From Heterohyrax brucei (Eukaryota; Chordata; Mammalia; Hyracoidea; Procaviidae), in NCBI GenBank assembly GCA_028571685.1, contig CM053142.1:123496796-123560795 (forward strand): a stretch of 64,000 nt of DNA. The letters run 5' to 3'. Shown piece by piece: positions 34,256 through 45,924 of the stretch. A model generated the notes under the pieces. That model had not been told where the DNA came from and ran no database searches. It saw only the letters and a program-made list of their open reading frames with translations. Both the position numbers and the translations under genes were made by a program. How positions within the stretch are numbered: the first letter of the stretch is position 1; every line of letters starts with the position of its first letter.

Positions 34256-35776
34256 TGGAAAGTGCACACTTCATTTCCTCTGACATCCAGAGGACATAGT
34301 CACATGACCACATAAAAACACAAAGGAGGCCAAAAAACTATAGTCTTTATTCTGCAAAACTGTTACAACACACTAACATTTGGGTGTACACATGCCATTG
34401 CTTTGGAAGGAACAAATGGATATTGAGGCATAATGCCTCCTGTTGAAACTCTGGCATGTGTACAGAATCTCATTCTGATCTTCAGATGCAAAACTTCAAA
34501 GCAAATTTTAGAAATGCCTTGCTTGCATGTTCTGTGACCCTTTCATTCTTGTAGAAACTACTGGTATCCTCTCAAGTTTCTCTTAACCCAGAGGAAACTA
34601 TCCAAATAAACTCTTCAACTTTAATCTATAGATACTCAGTGTAATGCCTGTCTAAATAACAATTACATTTTCAAAGAAATCTTGAGAAGAGATCAAAACT
34701 TAAGCCTATAAAGAAATCTCATTGAATAGTCTCATTGAATAAAAGTAATCAATGGAAGGAAGAGTTTTAGGAGAGACTCTTCCTTGAGCAGCTCAAATAA
34801 CACTACTAAGCACCAGCTGTTCCACCTAGCAGTGAGAACTATCTCGGTAAGCTAATGTTTGCATTTGCTCTTAGAGTTCTAGGCTCCTCCATTTGACTGG
34901 GTCATATTTCTCTTCTTTTTATTACATGACAGGGTATAGCAAAGTTTTAATATTTTAGTGCTATAATTATATTTGATCTTCTAAATGTAAAGGGAGATCA
35001 TGGTTAGTGTCTTTGAAAATTCTAGGCCACAAGTTCACTAGAATGTTACTTGATATCATAATCTTAGTAGACTAATTTTTGGACACATTCTGATTCACAT
35101 ACCATTAATAATATTCAGTGTTAAGTGAATAATAACTAGAATAACTAAAAACAACAACAGATACCTATTACTATGAGACATTCCAATTTACAGCAGAAAC
35201 TCAGACCTTAACATGCCCCACTATGTCAAGCTATTACAATACATAGATTACTTTAGATTCTGTACTATGGCTTATTTATCATTCACTGGATTCACTTTAT
35301 AGTCACCATGATATACTGGGTAAATTTCATTACTCTACATTAGTTATCTAAAGAGCATGACAGCTTTCAATGTCTACAAAGTTATACACACTTAAAACAA
35401 TGTAGAATGTTTGAAAATTATGCCAAAGCATCTGGCAGGTGTTATTTTATTTAAACATCATACGCTTTTATCCCAAACTAAAAGGCTAGATACATGCTAA
35501 GATTCTTTTAAAATATTAGTTATGTTAAAAAGCTTGGAAAGAACTAGGACAGGGTTCCTTGACCACCTAGCCCACCAATATGCAACTTCTTTAAAGAACA
35601 TTTGTTCAGAGTTCCCAAGGCAAATTCAATTGAGATTTGACTGCAGATAAAGAATGATACATAAAGGATGGAAAGGATGAAATGGAGAGTGATGATAATT
35701 GATTTTTCAAATGTTTTTATAATTAAAAAAAAGAGTTAAAGAAGGTATATGTGTTAAATTAGTGATGCTTACCTAA
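34256..35776. other. Unassigned, mostly unique stretch
   Basis: About 1.5 kb of AT-rich sequence with no repeat I can name and almost no open frame. One of the longest repeat-poor blocks here. Confidence 0.45.
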
Positions 35777-35936
35777 TACCAAACCAAACCCATTGCCACT
35801 GAGTTGATTCTAACTCATAGCCACACTGTAGGACAGAGTACAACTGCCCCATAATGTTTCCAAGGAGTGCCTGGCAGATACAAACTGACGATCTCTTTGC
35901 TAGCAGCTGTAGCTCTTAATAATAACTAGAGTTTCC
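35777..35936 (-). repeat. AfroSINE, short form
   Basis: CCAAACCCATTGCCACTGAG at the left, TTTCCAAGGAGTGCCTGGCA in the middle (short-form junction), and a degraded tRNA-like end. Confidence 0.9.
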
Positions 35937-36035
35937 TTGTAGTCATTCTCAATTTTAAATGTATATAAGAATATCAAGAAAGCTCTAAAAATGTAAATTC
36001 CTAGGGTGTCATCTTAGAATACAGGAATCTGAGTT

Positions 36036-36260
36036 CCTTCCCTCCTTCTTTCCTTCCATTTTTCCTTTCTTCCTCCCTTCCTTCCTTTTTCTTTCTCCTT
36101 TTCTTTCTGTCTTCCTTCTTTTCTTTCTCTTCCTTTCTTCCTTCCCTCCCACTTCCCTCCCTCTCTCCTTTCCTCTTTCCCTGCTTCCCTCCCTTCTTCT
36201 TTCCCTCCCTCCCTCCTTCCCTCCTTCCTTCCTCTTTCCTTCTTTTACTCTCTCTCTTTA
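36036..36260 (+). repeat. (TTCC)n polypyrimidine tract
   Basis: About 225 bp that are almost wholly pyrimidine on this strand, built on TTCC/CCTT units with CCCT and CTTT interruptions. It gives a spurious Lys/Arg/Glu/Gly frame on the other strand. Confidence 0.95.
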
Positions 36261-36311
36261 AAGAGAAAACCAGATGATTCAGATAAAGACTAGACATCAG
36301 GCTAATGACTC

Positions 36312-36720
36312 CTCTCCAACCACCAAAACCTGCTCCTATCCTAATTCTTTGAATCTGTAAATATACATACGAAGGAAATTTCAGATGTAATTATGATTAA
36401 TGATGCCTAGATGGGAAAATTATCCTGGTTTATCTGGGTAGACTCAATGTAATCACATAAATCCTTAAAAGCAGAGTTTTCCCAGCCATGCTCAGGGAAG
36501 ACTGTTCAGAGAAATGCAATGTTACAGGCTCTGAAGACGGGCAGAGACGGCAACAAAGTGAACGTGAGTGACCTTTAGAAGCTGGAGAAGTCGAGGAGCT
36601 TCCAGAAATGAACGCAGCCCTACCAACATCTTGATTTTAATTCAGTGAGACCCATGTGTAACTTCTAACCTACATATTTGTCTTCTTCTAAGCCAGTTAA
36701 TTTGAGGTAGTTTTTTTTTT
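36312..36720 (+). mobile_element. MLT1-like MaLR LTR
   Basis: LTR blocks in order: AATTATCCTGGTTTATCTGG, AATGTAATCACATAAATCC, TTTAGAAGCTGGAGAAG, GAACGCAGCCCTACCAACAT, TTGATTTTAATTCAGTGAGA. Solo and diverged. Confidence 0.7.
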
Positions 36721-37965
36721 TCTCTTAAACAGCACTAGTATAAAACAAACACAAAAATGGAGTCAGAATCAAACTTTGAATTTCAATTAAGCATGAAACA
36801 ACACTAAAGCACAGAGTTAAGAGGCTGCTAAGTGTGGCTTATTCCTCAGAAGGGAAAAAAGTTTTCTTTAGTATTTGACTATTGTTTAGACTTGTTGATG
36901 CAAGTGTTGTTTGTCTTGTGATGTGGTCTAGAGCATACACGGAAGTTTCTGTTTTTTTTAATTTTATAAAAAATCTAAAGAAAGAAAAAACTAGAAGTGT
37001 AAGGAGACATAACAATGAGGGATAAAAAAAGAGCAAGGAGAAGGATGATGGGAGAAAAAAAAGCCGAGAATATAGGAAAGACTTTTGTTCACATTTATCA
37101 GAATTTAAATATTTTTATGTTGCAAACAAAGGACAGATAAACTAAGAAAAATGTATCATGGTGTTATAACATATAAAACATATCAATAGCCACAACCATC
37201 CTGCAATGTAGAAATGACATTATTTTTTTCTGAATGCCAAAGCTATAGTGTTCTATCAAGCACAAGTACATCAATAATTTTTTCTTCTGTTCTAAATTTG
37301 TCTCTAAATTTTTCCCCCTTCAATCAAAACTGTTTGCATCTGGCATTCACAATAACTTTGATTTTTTCTTTTACTTCGGTGATAAAATCTCTAGTTTTCT
37401 AAACACTGTGTTTTTTTAAACTTAGAATTTTATATTAACATATTTTTAAACACAATAAGCCATTCAAATTTTATTCACCTCATCTCTAGGGCCAACCACA
37501 AGCAGTAGTGTAAATGCAGTCAAGTTTGAGCTTGAGTGAAGGGCTTTTGTCTTTCAGGATGCCATAGCCCATCCCACCGGCTGGAAAACTCAAGGCTGTA
37601 AGGAAAGTTCTTAAATTGTTTGTAGGCCCCACGTTGGCATACCTTCCTCATGTCGGGAGCTTGAATTTCCATATTTCAAGTCCAAAAATCAGGTCAAAAG
37701 AAGTGACAGTTTGTCCATATATTAGTTAGCACGTTGTGGTAGGCTGTGTTGCAAGCAGTTGCGCTGACCCTTTGACTAGCTGAATTTCAACCCTGACCTA
37801 CCTAAAAATACAACCAACTCTGTGCTTACTGTCTTGAGAAAGTCTTCTTTTCCCCACTGGAGTTTTCCAGTTGAGTCTCTCATTTACCAGAAATAAGGCA
37901 ATGTTTACTACTCTGTTTATAGAAGCACCTTGTTTCTACCAACATATTAACCCACAAGGATCTTG
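36721..37965. other. Unassigned stretch
   Basis: About 1.2 kb of AT-rich sequence without supported features. Confidence 0.4.
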
Positions 37966-37969
37966 GTTT

Positions 37970-38025
37970 TTAACTTGGATTGTATACTTTCACTTAATCA
38001 TAATTTTTAAAAAAAATTTAACAAG
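37970..38025 (+). repeat. L1 3' tail fragment
   Basis: ACTTGGATTGTATACTTTCA followed by CTTAATCATAATTTTT plus A-run equals the last ~50 bp of the L1s at 17364 and 24585. Confidence 0.65.
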
Positions 38026-38139
38026 CAATCAGATTTCAATCTGAAAAATAAGCAGGTCTTTCAAGGCAATCAATACAGATCTATGAAAGATATTAAAACA
38101 TGTTCATCCTTAGGCGTATTTACAATAATGAAGGAAAAA

Positions 38140-38600
38140 ATTGAGTTGCTGATGCTACTTATGTGCAGCCAAACACTTCATGGTATTTGATCCTTCTGAT
38201 TAGAGGTTTAGGGCCATAGTTTCAAGAGACATCCCAGTTAATTGGCCTAAAAGTATGGTTAATGCTTCTATTCTGTCTCCTAGTTTGTTGCATAGTCCCT
38301 AGGGACTTAAAAGCCTGCAAGTGGTCATCAGTTGTGTAGGAATTGGTTCCTATTTGCCTGGAGCAAAAGAGGAAGACAAAGTCAGGGATAGAAGGAGGTA
38401 GTGAAATGTGCAGTTAATTGACTCCATAAACATCTACCTTCTTTGTCGTGAGAACAGAAGAGCTGGATGATACTCTGCTAGCATAACTGAACATTCTAAT
38501 CAAAGATTCTAAGAAGATTCCTGATGTGGGGGCGGGGGGGATGCAGAACAGAATTTGACATTGTCATAGACTATAGACTTTCTGGAGCCGTGAAGACTGG
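38140..38600 (+). repeat. Possible older L1 3' UTR
   Basis: TGATGCTACTTATGTGCAGC, then TTTAGGGCCATAGTTTCAAG, then ACTTAAAAGCCTGCAAGTGG resemble an L1 3' UTR I recall from elephant sequence. I cannot verify the family. Confidence 0.4.
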
Positions 38601-39364
38601 ATGAATCCCTGAAATAATCTTTATACCTTAAACCAAAAGTATTTCTAGGATTATTCTTAAAACCACAAGATAGTTTAGTTTAATTAATAAATCTTCTTTT
38701 GACTTAAAATTTTAGCTTTAAGTTAAAATTATTTTTTTTTTAAATTACCTATCTGCGATCAAAGTGAAAAGAGCAACTCAAAAGGTTAGCTAGGAACCTT
38801 AAGGGACAGTGAATTTAAGCTAATGGGGAGGAACAACTTACAAAAGGAGGTTGGTAATGTTTGCACAATTCAAAAACGTAACCATTATCACCAGAACGTA
38901 CCTGTAGAAACTGTGTTGTGTGTATGGTCTGCTGTATATATTTTCAACAGCAGTAACAACAAAACAAAATTTAAAAGAAAAAGAAATGTATTCACTCTTT
39001 TGAATTGAAGCTAAGTGTGATCAGAAGCAAGGACCCCTTCATGTGAAACACAATGCTTTTTTGTGACGTAATTGTGGCTGAACCTCAAAACACAAGGATT
39101 GCCAAGAAAACGGATGCTCGGGTGAGGAGCTACAGGGCAGCCAGCCTTCAGAGAAGCCAGGGTGCTGACTCTGTTATGTAGATCATGCAACAGAGAGGCG
39201 GAGGGGAGAGCAATGAACAATAAACAGATCAAAAAGCATACATGGGAAAAATAGAACCTAAAATATCTGAAAGGAACACAGAATGTTGGTGGTGGTGGGG
39301 CGCTATTTTGAAATAACTAGTTTTATGTTTTTTTATATTTTCAATAAAATAGTTTCAAAATATA
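38601..39364. other. Unassigned stretch
   Basis: About 760 bases with no supported feature. Confidence 0.4.
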
Positions 39365-39985
39365 TAGCGTGGTAGACAGTATGACTCTTCAAAGATACCC
39401 ATTAATCTTAATCAGTAGGTTCCATGCACATATTATTTTTTAGACAAAAGGTATTTTGCAGACATAATGAAAATCAAAGCACCAAACTCACTGCCATCAA
39501 GCCCATTCCAACTCAAAGCGACCCTGTAAGTCAGAGTAAAACTGCCCCATTTGCACTGCCTTCCTCTTGGTTAGCAGATGTAGCACTTAACTACTATGCC
39601 ACCAAAGTGTCAAAGGAAATGGATTTTAAGACAAGCCTGGATTGTCTAGCTGGAACCAACCTAATCACAGGAGCTCTCAAAAGGAAAATACTTTCTCTAT
39701 GGGAGTCAGAGCGATGCCTCCAAAGAAAGAGGAGAGATTGAAAGTGCAAGAAGGATTTGACCAGCCTTTGCTGAAGGGAGGCCACATGAAAGTTTGAGAA
39801 GAAATACAGCAGCCTCCTAGACAGAGGACTCACCTAGCCGATGGCAAGCCAGAAGCATGGAGCCGTGTTATAATCACAAGTTGCTGAATTCAGCCAACAG
39901 ACCGAGGAATTTGGTTGTGTCGATGGAGCTTCCACGACCTGGCCTTGTACAAGTTGTGCTGGCTTCTCCGACATTGTCTTACCCT
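39365..39985 (+). mobile_element. MLT1-like MaLR LTR with AfroSINE inside
   Basis: LTR blocks AGACAAAAGGTATTTTGCAG and, after the SINE, GGAGGCCACATGAAAGTTTG, AAGTTGCTGAATTCAGCC. The AfroSINE at 39476-39608 interrupts it. Confidence 0.6.
39476..39608 (-). repeat. AfroSINE, internally deleted
   Basis: Reverse copy that jumps from GTAAAACTGCCCCAT to the tRNA-like CTCTTGGTTAGCAGATG, losing the middle. Confidence 0.85.
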
Positions 39986-39999
39986 TAATCAAAGTTACC

Positions 40000-40530
40000 A
40001 TTTATCTATTACATATTAAGTGTTTGTCCATCTCTACCTATCCCCTCCCCAGTAACCATCAATGATGGCTTCTTTTTAGGTAAAAACCTTTTCATGAGTT
40101 TTTATAGTAATGGTCTCATACAACATTTGGCCTTTTGTGATTGACTTATTTTGTTCAGCATAAAGCCCTCCAGCTTCCTCCATATCATGAAATGTTTCAC
40201 AGCTTTATTGTAGTTCTTTATTGTTGTGTAATATTCCACTGTGTGTCTGTACGTTTATCTATTCATCTGTTGATGGGCATCTAGACTGTTTCCAACATTT
40301 TGCTATCGTGAAAAATGCTACAATGAATGTGGTGTGCCTATGTCTATTTGTGCGATGACTCATATTTCTCTAGGATATATTCTTAGGAATGAAATTTCTG
40401 GATCATGTGGTATTTCTATTTCCAGCTTTCTAAGGAAGCATCATATTGTTTTTTTCAAAATCTCTTTGTATTCCCACTAGCAGTGCGTGAGAGTTCCAAT
40501 CTCTACACAGCTTCTCCAATATTTGTTATA
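40000..40530 (-). mobile_element. Older L1 3' region
   Basis: Complement of ORF2 C-terminus and 3' UTR: TTTTGTGATTGACTTATTTT, CATCTGTTGATGGGCATCTA, TCCCACTAGCAGTGCGTGAG. Diverged from the younger L1s here. Confidence 0.8.
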
Positions 40531-40969
40531 TCCTTTTGTGATTAATGCCAGTAACACTCATCAGATTTTTAAATCCCAGTCACTGCTCACCAAAGTAGGA
40601 ATTAGAATATTCAATTTATCAAGTATTTGATGACAATTGATCTAAGTGTGCCCCAAGACTATGACCCTTAGTCTTCAAGGCCAGTAACTCAGTCTTGTGG
40701 GTGTTTTGTTGTGTCTAGAGTGTTTCCATAAGTGAATTGCCTGTGTACTGCATGTATGAGTACACATATAGCACATATAAATATGTATGTAGAAATATTC
40801 ACAGCCAAACCTATGTATGTGCTTGGGCATACTTCCATATGTTCTTTCATACCTATTCAGCATACAGGTAACCACTCATAAATTGTTGTTGGTAATTACT
40901 GATGTTAATGGGATTGTATAATGTTATAGTCACCATAGTTACCAGTCCCTGGTAACAATAAAAAAAATG
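40531..40969. other. Unassigned stretch between two L1 ends
   Basis: About 440 bases of sequence I do not recognise. Confidence 0.35.
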
Positions 40970-41450
40970 CTTCTTTCTTTGTATAAACCTTTTCTTGACT
41001 ATTTATAATAGTAGTGTCATACCATATTTGTCCTTTTGTGATTGACTTATTTCACTCAGCATAATGTCCTTCAGATTCATATATGTTGTAAGATGTCTCA
41101 TGGATTCATCATTACTCTTTAGTTATGTAGTATTGCGCTATGTATATACAACCATTCATCCTTTGATGGACACTTAAGGTTTTTTCCATTGTTTGCTATT
41201 TTGAATAATATTTCAATAAACATCAGTGTGCATGTCTCTTCTTATCATGGCTTATTTCTTTTTACCTAGGAGTGGAATTGCTAGCACATATGGTTATTTC
41301 TATTTCTTGGTTTTCTATAGTAGTTGTAACACTTTATACTCCCACAGCAGTGTATAAGAGTTCCAGTCTCCCCACAACCTCATGAGCATTTGCTGCTTTC
41401 TGTTTTTGTTGTTTTTCATCAGTGCCTTTATTGGGATTCAGCAATTCTAA
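40970..41450 (-). mobile_element. Older L1 3' region, second copy
   Basis: Same L1 segment and orientation as 40000-40530 (TTTTGTGATTGACTTATTTC, TTTGATGGACACTTAAGG), but independently diverged. Confidence 0.8.
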
Positions 41451-41537
41451 ACATTTTTTCATACTTACTTTCCTCCTCCTCTCTATATATACATGTATGT
41501 ACTTATATCTGTTTTACTTAATCTGACAGACAACAAA

Positions 41538-41675
41538 GACCAAAAAACCAAACCCACTACCGTTCCGTCAGTTCTAATTCATAGCAACTCTGTAGGACAG
41601 AGTAGAATTGTCCCATAGAGTTTACAAGGATAGCCTCGTGGATTCAAACCACCAACCTTTCGGTTAGCAGATAAC
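41538..41675 (-). repeat. AfroSINE, short form, 5' truncated
   Basis: ACCAAACCCACTACCGTTCC at the left, ending at TTTCGGTTAGCAG. Its final tRNA-like bases are absent. Confidence 0.9.
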
Positions 41676-42224
41676 CTGAATTTGCCATTAAATACTTGAT
41701 CACTCATCTCCAAAAATAAGAATATTCTGCTTCGTAACCACAATGTGATCACTGCAATTAACAAAATTGAATATACAGTGTTACCACGGTTTGTTCTGCA
41801 AATATGAACTTATTCAAATACACTTAATATGTTAGGAATAATTTGAGCATAACAGAATTTTGAACTTCCTTATATGTGACTTCATTAAGATGCAAATAAT
41901 CATTTTTGCCTGTTTGTTTTTGTTTATTTTAATTTGGAACAGAACCCAACCAAAGATCATAGACTGCATTTGGTAGTCACATTTCAAGTCTCCCTTCAAT
42001 ATAGAAAGCCCCCCACCTCCTTTTTTTCTTTTTATGACGTTAATTTTGTTTTTCTTTGTCAATTCAGTTTGTCTTATAGAATGTCTTAGACTGCTTTTCG
42101 GGCTTGTGTGGTTATTTCCTCATGGTTTAAGGCAACTTGTTCCATTCTCCCTTATATTCCTGTAAAACACTAGTTAGAACTAAAGTTTCAATTAATATTT
42201 TAGTTTCTTGAGATTCATAATAAA
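41676..42224. other. Unassigned stretch, probably old repeat in part
   Basis: 41935-42125 has the look of an ancient interspersed repeat (TTTGGAACAGAACCCAACC, GTCTTATAGAATGTCTTAGA), but I cannot assign a family. Confidence 0.35.
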
Positions 42225-42490
42225 TACTACTAAGTGAGTGGTTTTAAGAATAAGAAATTATTGTCTAGTAGTTCTAGCGGCTAGAGACCAAATTCAGGGT
42301 ATCACAGGGTCATGCTCCTTCTGAAGACCAGAGAAGAAGTTCTTTCTTTGCTGTTCCTATTCTTCCCAGCTTCTGGTGGTTTCTTGGTAATGCTTAGTAT
42401 TCCTTGGCTTGTAGATATACTTTCATGTGATGTCTTTTCCCAGTTTTATTCTGTCTTCACATGTTCTCCCACTCACCTTTGTAAGATACT
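42225..42490 (-). mobile_element. MLT1-like MaLR LTR, 3' half
   Basis: Complement of an LTR 3' half: TAGTAGTTCTAGCGGCTAGA, CAGGGTCATGCTCCTTCTGA, CCCAGCTTCTGGTGG, TTCCTTGGCTTGTAGATA. Confidence 0.65.
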
Positions 42491-42821
42491 ACTCAGAGTT
42501 TGAATGAGTAATAGGATTAGAAAATCACCATCTTACAGCCCCCAATGAAATCACTGATTCAGGCCAGAAGCATCAGTGATGATAAAACTGTTAGGTAAAT
42601 TCTTTATGGGAAAACTACGTATTTACAGTTCCCAAAGTATCGCTACACAGATTACTTGCTAATACCAACTAGAGAGAGAAGACTGTTACACTTTATGAGC
42701 TCAGACTTATGCCTATTTGTGTGACAACCTAGCACTGTGTATCATTTGAAGTAATAAAGCAAGGGTTTCACAATTATTAGCTATAAAGCATTCTTTAGAA
42801 AATATTTAATCTGATTCTAAT

Positions 42822-42930
42822 TGTTACGGATTGGATACTATCTCTCAAAAAGATATGTTGAAATCCTGACCCCTGCCTCTGTGAATATGATCTTACTTGG
42901 AAATCGATTTGTTCTTTGAAAACATCAGTG
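42822..42930 (+). mobile_element. MLT1-like MaLR LTR, 5' fragment
   Basis: TGTTACGGATTGGATACTAT, AAAGATATGTTGAAATCCTG and GATCTTACTTGGAAAT are the first ~100 bp of the LTR type at 48708. Confidence 0.65.
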
Positions 42931-42954
42931 AAGTACAAAAAGCTATTACTGGAC

Positions 42955-44227
42955 TGGTGCTGTCATTAGGTGCCATCAGATTGCTTCCAACTCATAGAAA
43001 CCCTGTCTGCAACAGAATGAAACATTTCCTGATCCCGAGCCATCTTCACAGTCACTGTTATCCTGGAGCCCATTGCTGCAGCCACTGTGTCAACCCATTT
43101 GGACAACTGTTCTCTTTTTTTTCGACTCTCTACCATACCAAGCATGATGTCCTTTTCCAAGATCTGATCCCTCCTGATAACATATCCAAAACGTGTGAGA
43201 CGTAGTCTTGTCATCCTTTCTTCCAAAGATCATTCTGGCTGTACTTCTTCCACGAAAGATTTATTTATTCTTTTGGTAGTCCATAGTATATTCAATATTA
43301 TTTACCAACACCATGATTCCAAGGCATCAATTCTTCTTTGGTCTTCCTTATTCATTGTTCAGTTTTCACACACATAAGAGGTGATTAAAGCACATGTCAA
43401 AGGCCAGGTGCACCTTAGTCTTCAAGGTGACATGGTTGATTTTTAACAATTTAAAGATGTCATTTGCAGTAGATTTGCCAAAGGCAATGAAACTTTTGAT
43501 TTCTTGACTGTTGCTTCCATGGGTATTGACTACGGATACAAGTAAAATAAAATTCTGGACAACTTCAATCTTTTCTCTATTTATCATAATGCTGCTTATA
43601 GGTACAGTTGTAAGGATTTTTGTTTTCTTGATATTCAGGTGTAATCTATACTGATGGCTGTGGTCTTTGATCTTCATCCTTAAGAGCTTGAAATCCTTCA
43701 CTTTCAGCAGGCAGGTTTGTGCATCTGCATATCAGTGCTGCATCTGTTTGTTGAAACATCTCAATTGGTATTCCACGGATACCTGGAGACTTGCTTTCAC
43801 CAATGCTTTCAATGTAGCTTGAACTTCTTCCCTCAATAGCATCAGTCCCTGCTCATGTTCTCCCACCTGAAATAGTTGAATATCAAGCAGTTCTTTTTGT
43901 TACAGTGACTCTTTGTATTCCTTCCATTTTTCTTTGATGCTTCCTGAGTCATTTAATATTTTCCCTGTAGACTCTCTACCCTGGCCCCTAGGGTTGCCAT
44001 GAGTCAGATCTGACTCGACGGCACTTGGCTTGGCTGGTAGAATCCTTCACTATCACAACTTGAGGCTTGAATTTTTTCAAGCCTCTCTCAGCTTGAGAAG
44101 TGCTGAGCATGTTCTTCCCTTTTGTTTCCCATCTCCAGATAGTTGCCCACAGCATTATAGCACTTTACGTTGTCTTCCTGAGCCACTCCTTGAAATCGTC
44201 TGTCATTTCTTCCTTTTGCATTAAAGC
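42955..44227 (-). mobile_element. RTE LINE, internally deleted
   Basis: Reverse RTE starting at its 3' end (GCTGTCATTAGGTGCCATC). A deletion of about 0.7 kb lies near 43730, where TTTGTGCATCTGCATATCA jumps to GTGCTGCATCTGTTTGTTG. It carries a 65-bp SINE tail insertion at 43972-44036 and continues to about 44227. Confidence 0.85.
43972..44036 (+). repeat. 65-bp AfroSINE tail insertion
   Basis: CTAGGGTTGCCATGAGTC.. to GGCACTTGGCTTGGCTG, flanked by GTAGA at 43967-43971 and 44037-44041. The host RTE reads straight through once the insert and one GTAGA are removed (CCCTGTAGA-ATCCTTCAC). Confidence 0.8.
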
Positions 44228-44581
44228 CACAATATTCAAGATAGATTTGTTTGTTCTTTTGGACATCCATGATATTTCACCATTATTTATCAACACCATA
44301 AGTCAAATGCATGAGTTCTTTAGTCATCCTTATTCACAGTCCAACTTTCACATGCATAAGAGGTGATTGAAAATACCATGGCATGGGTCAGGTACTCCTT
44401 AGTTCTCGATGTGACATCTTTGCTTTTCTAGACTTTAAAGAAGTCTTTTACAGATTTCCTCTGTACAACATGTTGTCTGGTTTATTTACTGCTGCTTACA
44501 TGGGTATTAATTGCAGATCCTCTTCAAATGAAATCCCTGACAACTTCAGTATTTTATCCATGGCTATTCCTAGATAGGTTC
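44228..44581 (-). mobile_element. RTE LINE, second partial copy
   Basis: Same orientation. It restarts nearer the 3' end (AAGATAGATTTGTTTGTTCT) and repeats the segment already present at 43255-43590, so it is a separate or duplicated copy. It ends at an LTR. Confidence 0.8.
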
Positions 44582-45050
44582 TGTCATAGATTAAATTAAG
44601 TCCCCTAAAAATATCTGTCAACTTGCCTAGGTCATGATTCCCAGTATTGTATGACTGTCTATAATTTTTGTCATCTGAAATGATTTCCCCATATGTTATA
44701 AATCCTATCGCTGTGATATAATGAGAGGGATTAGTGGCAGTTACACTGAAGAGATCTACCAGCTTAGATAGCATCTTAATCCTATCTCTTTTGAGATATA
44801 AAAAACAGAAGTGAACATAGAGACATGGGAACCTCATATCACAAAGAAAGCAGTTCTGGGAACACAGTATGTCCTTTGCACCTGAGGTTCCTATACAGTT
44901 GTCAGCATGGATCTTCCTCCACAGCCAACAGAAAAGGCCTTCCCTCAGTTTGGACTTGTGGCCTACTAGACTTTATGAGACCAAGTGTCTTCTTGTTAAA
45001 GCCATCTACTTGTTGTATTTCTGTTAGAGTGGCACTAGATGACTAAGACA
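44582..45050 (+). mobile_element. Solo MaLR-type LTR
   Basis: 469 bp from TGTCATAGATTAAATTAAGT to ATGACTAAGACA. I could not match a 5-bp duplication (GGTTC left, GTCAA right). Confidence 0.8.
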
Positions 45051-45924
45051 GTCAAAAAGACTTAATAAACGAAGTTATTTATTTCAATTATGTTCTTACT
45101 AGGAAGCCTTGGGGCAATCTAAATTCCCATCAGTTGGGGGTTGATTAGGTAAATGGAAATTTGGGCACATTAATAAAATGAAATGCTAACTATGTAGGAA
45201 GAGAATAATGAGGTAGAATGATGTAAAATAATGCCACTTATATGATTAAGTAAAAAAGCAACATGTGTAACAGTGTGCACAGCATAGAATTGATACATAC
45301 TAAAAAGAAGAAAACAGGCTTATGTGTTAAAGGACACTCATACATATATATTTGTAGATATGTATTTGCTTGTATTTACATAGACTATCCTCAGAAGGAA
45401 ATGATGCCGTCGTTGACTCCTGGGATGGGAACTGTGTGTCTGTGAAGAGTGGTTGGAGAGAAAAATTTTGTGTATTATATGCCAAGCCATATATATTACT
45501 ACATATGTATAATTTTATAAAAGAATATCACATATTCTTTTATACTTTGTGAATTCTCTATTTTTTGTGACTATGTTGTCTATCTAAAAACAAATTGAAA
45601 TAAAATAAATCCTAGAAGAGGATCTGGAAGAGATCACCTAATGAAGAAGTCTAGATAGAGAAGGAAAAAAAATTTAAGAACTGAGACGTGAGGGCACTCC
45701 AACACTTAGAGTTTGGTAAGAGGAAAGAAAACCCAGAGAGAAGACTTCAAAGAAGCAGCCAGTTAGAGAAAAATAAAACCAGGCTACTATGATGAGGCAG
45801 AAAAAGGGTATCCCCCAAATCTACTATGCCTCCCTTCTCACAGTGACAGGACCCTCAAGTGTCACAGACTCCAGGTTGTGCAAAATGAATGCAGTGTCTC
45901 TCAGTTTCCTTCGTCGAGATGAGC
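45051..45924. other. Unassigned stretch
   Basis: About 870 bases, nothing recognised. Confidence 0.4.

Noticed and set aside
36001-36297. 98-codon Lys/Arg/Glu/Gly-rich frame
   Set aside because: Direct translation of the purine strand of the (TTCC)n tract.
43366-43701. 111-codon minus-strand frame
   Set aside because: A decayed sense frame of the RTE 3' ORF (HLNIKKTKIL block), with breaks on both sides.
44496-44837. 113-codon minus-strand frame
   Set aside because: Spans the end of an RTE and the start of an LTR. A chance fusion frame.
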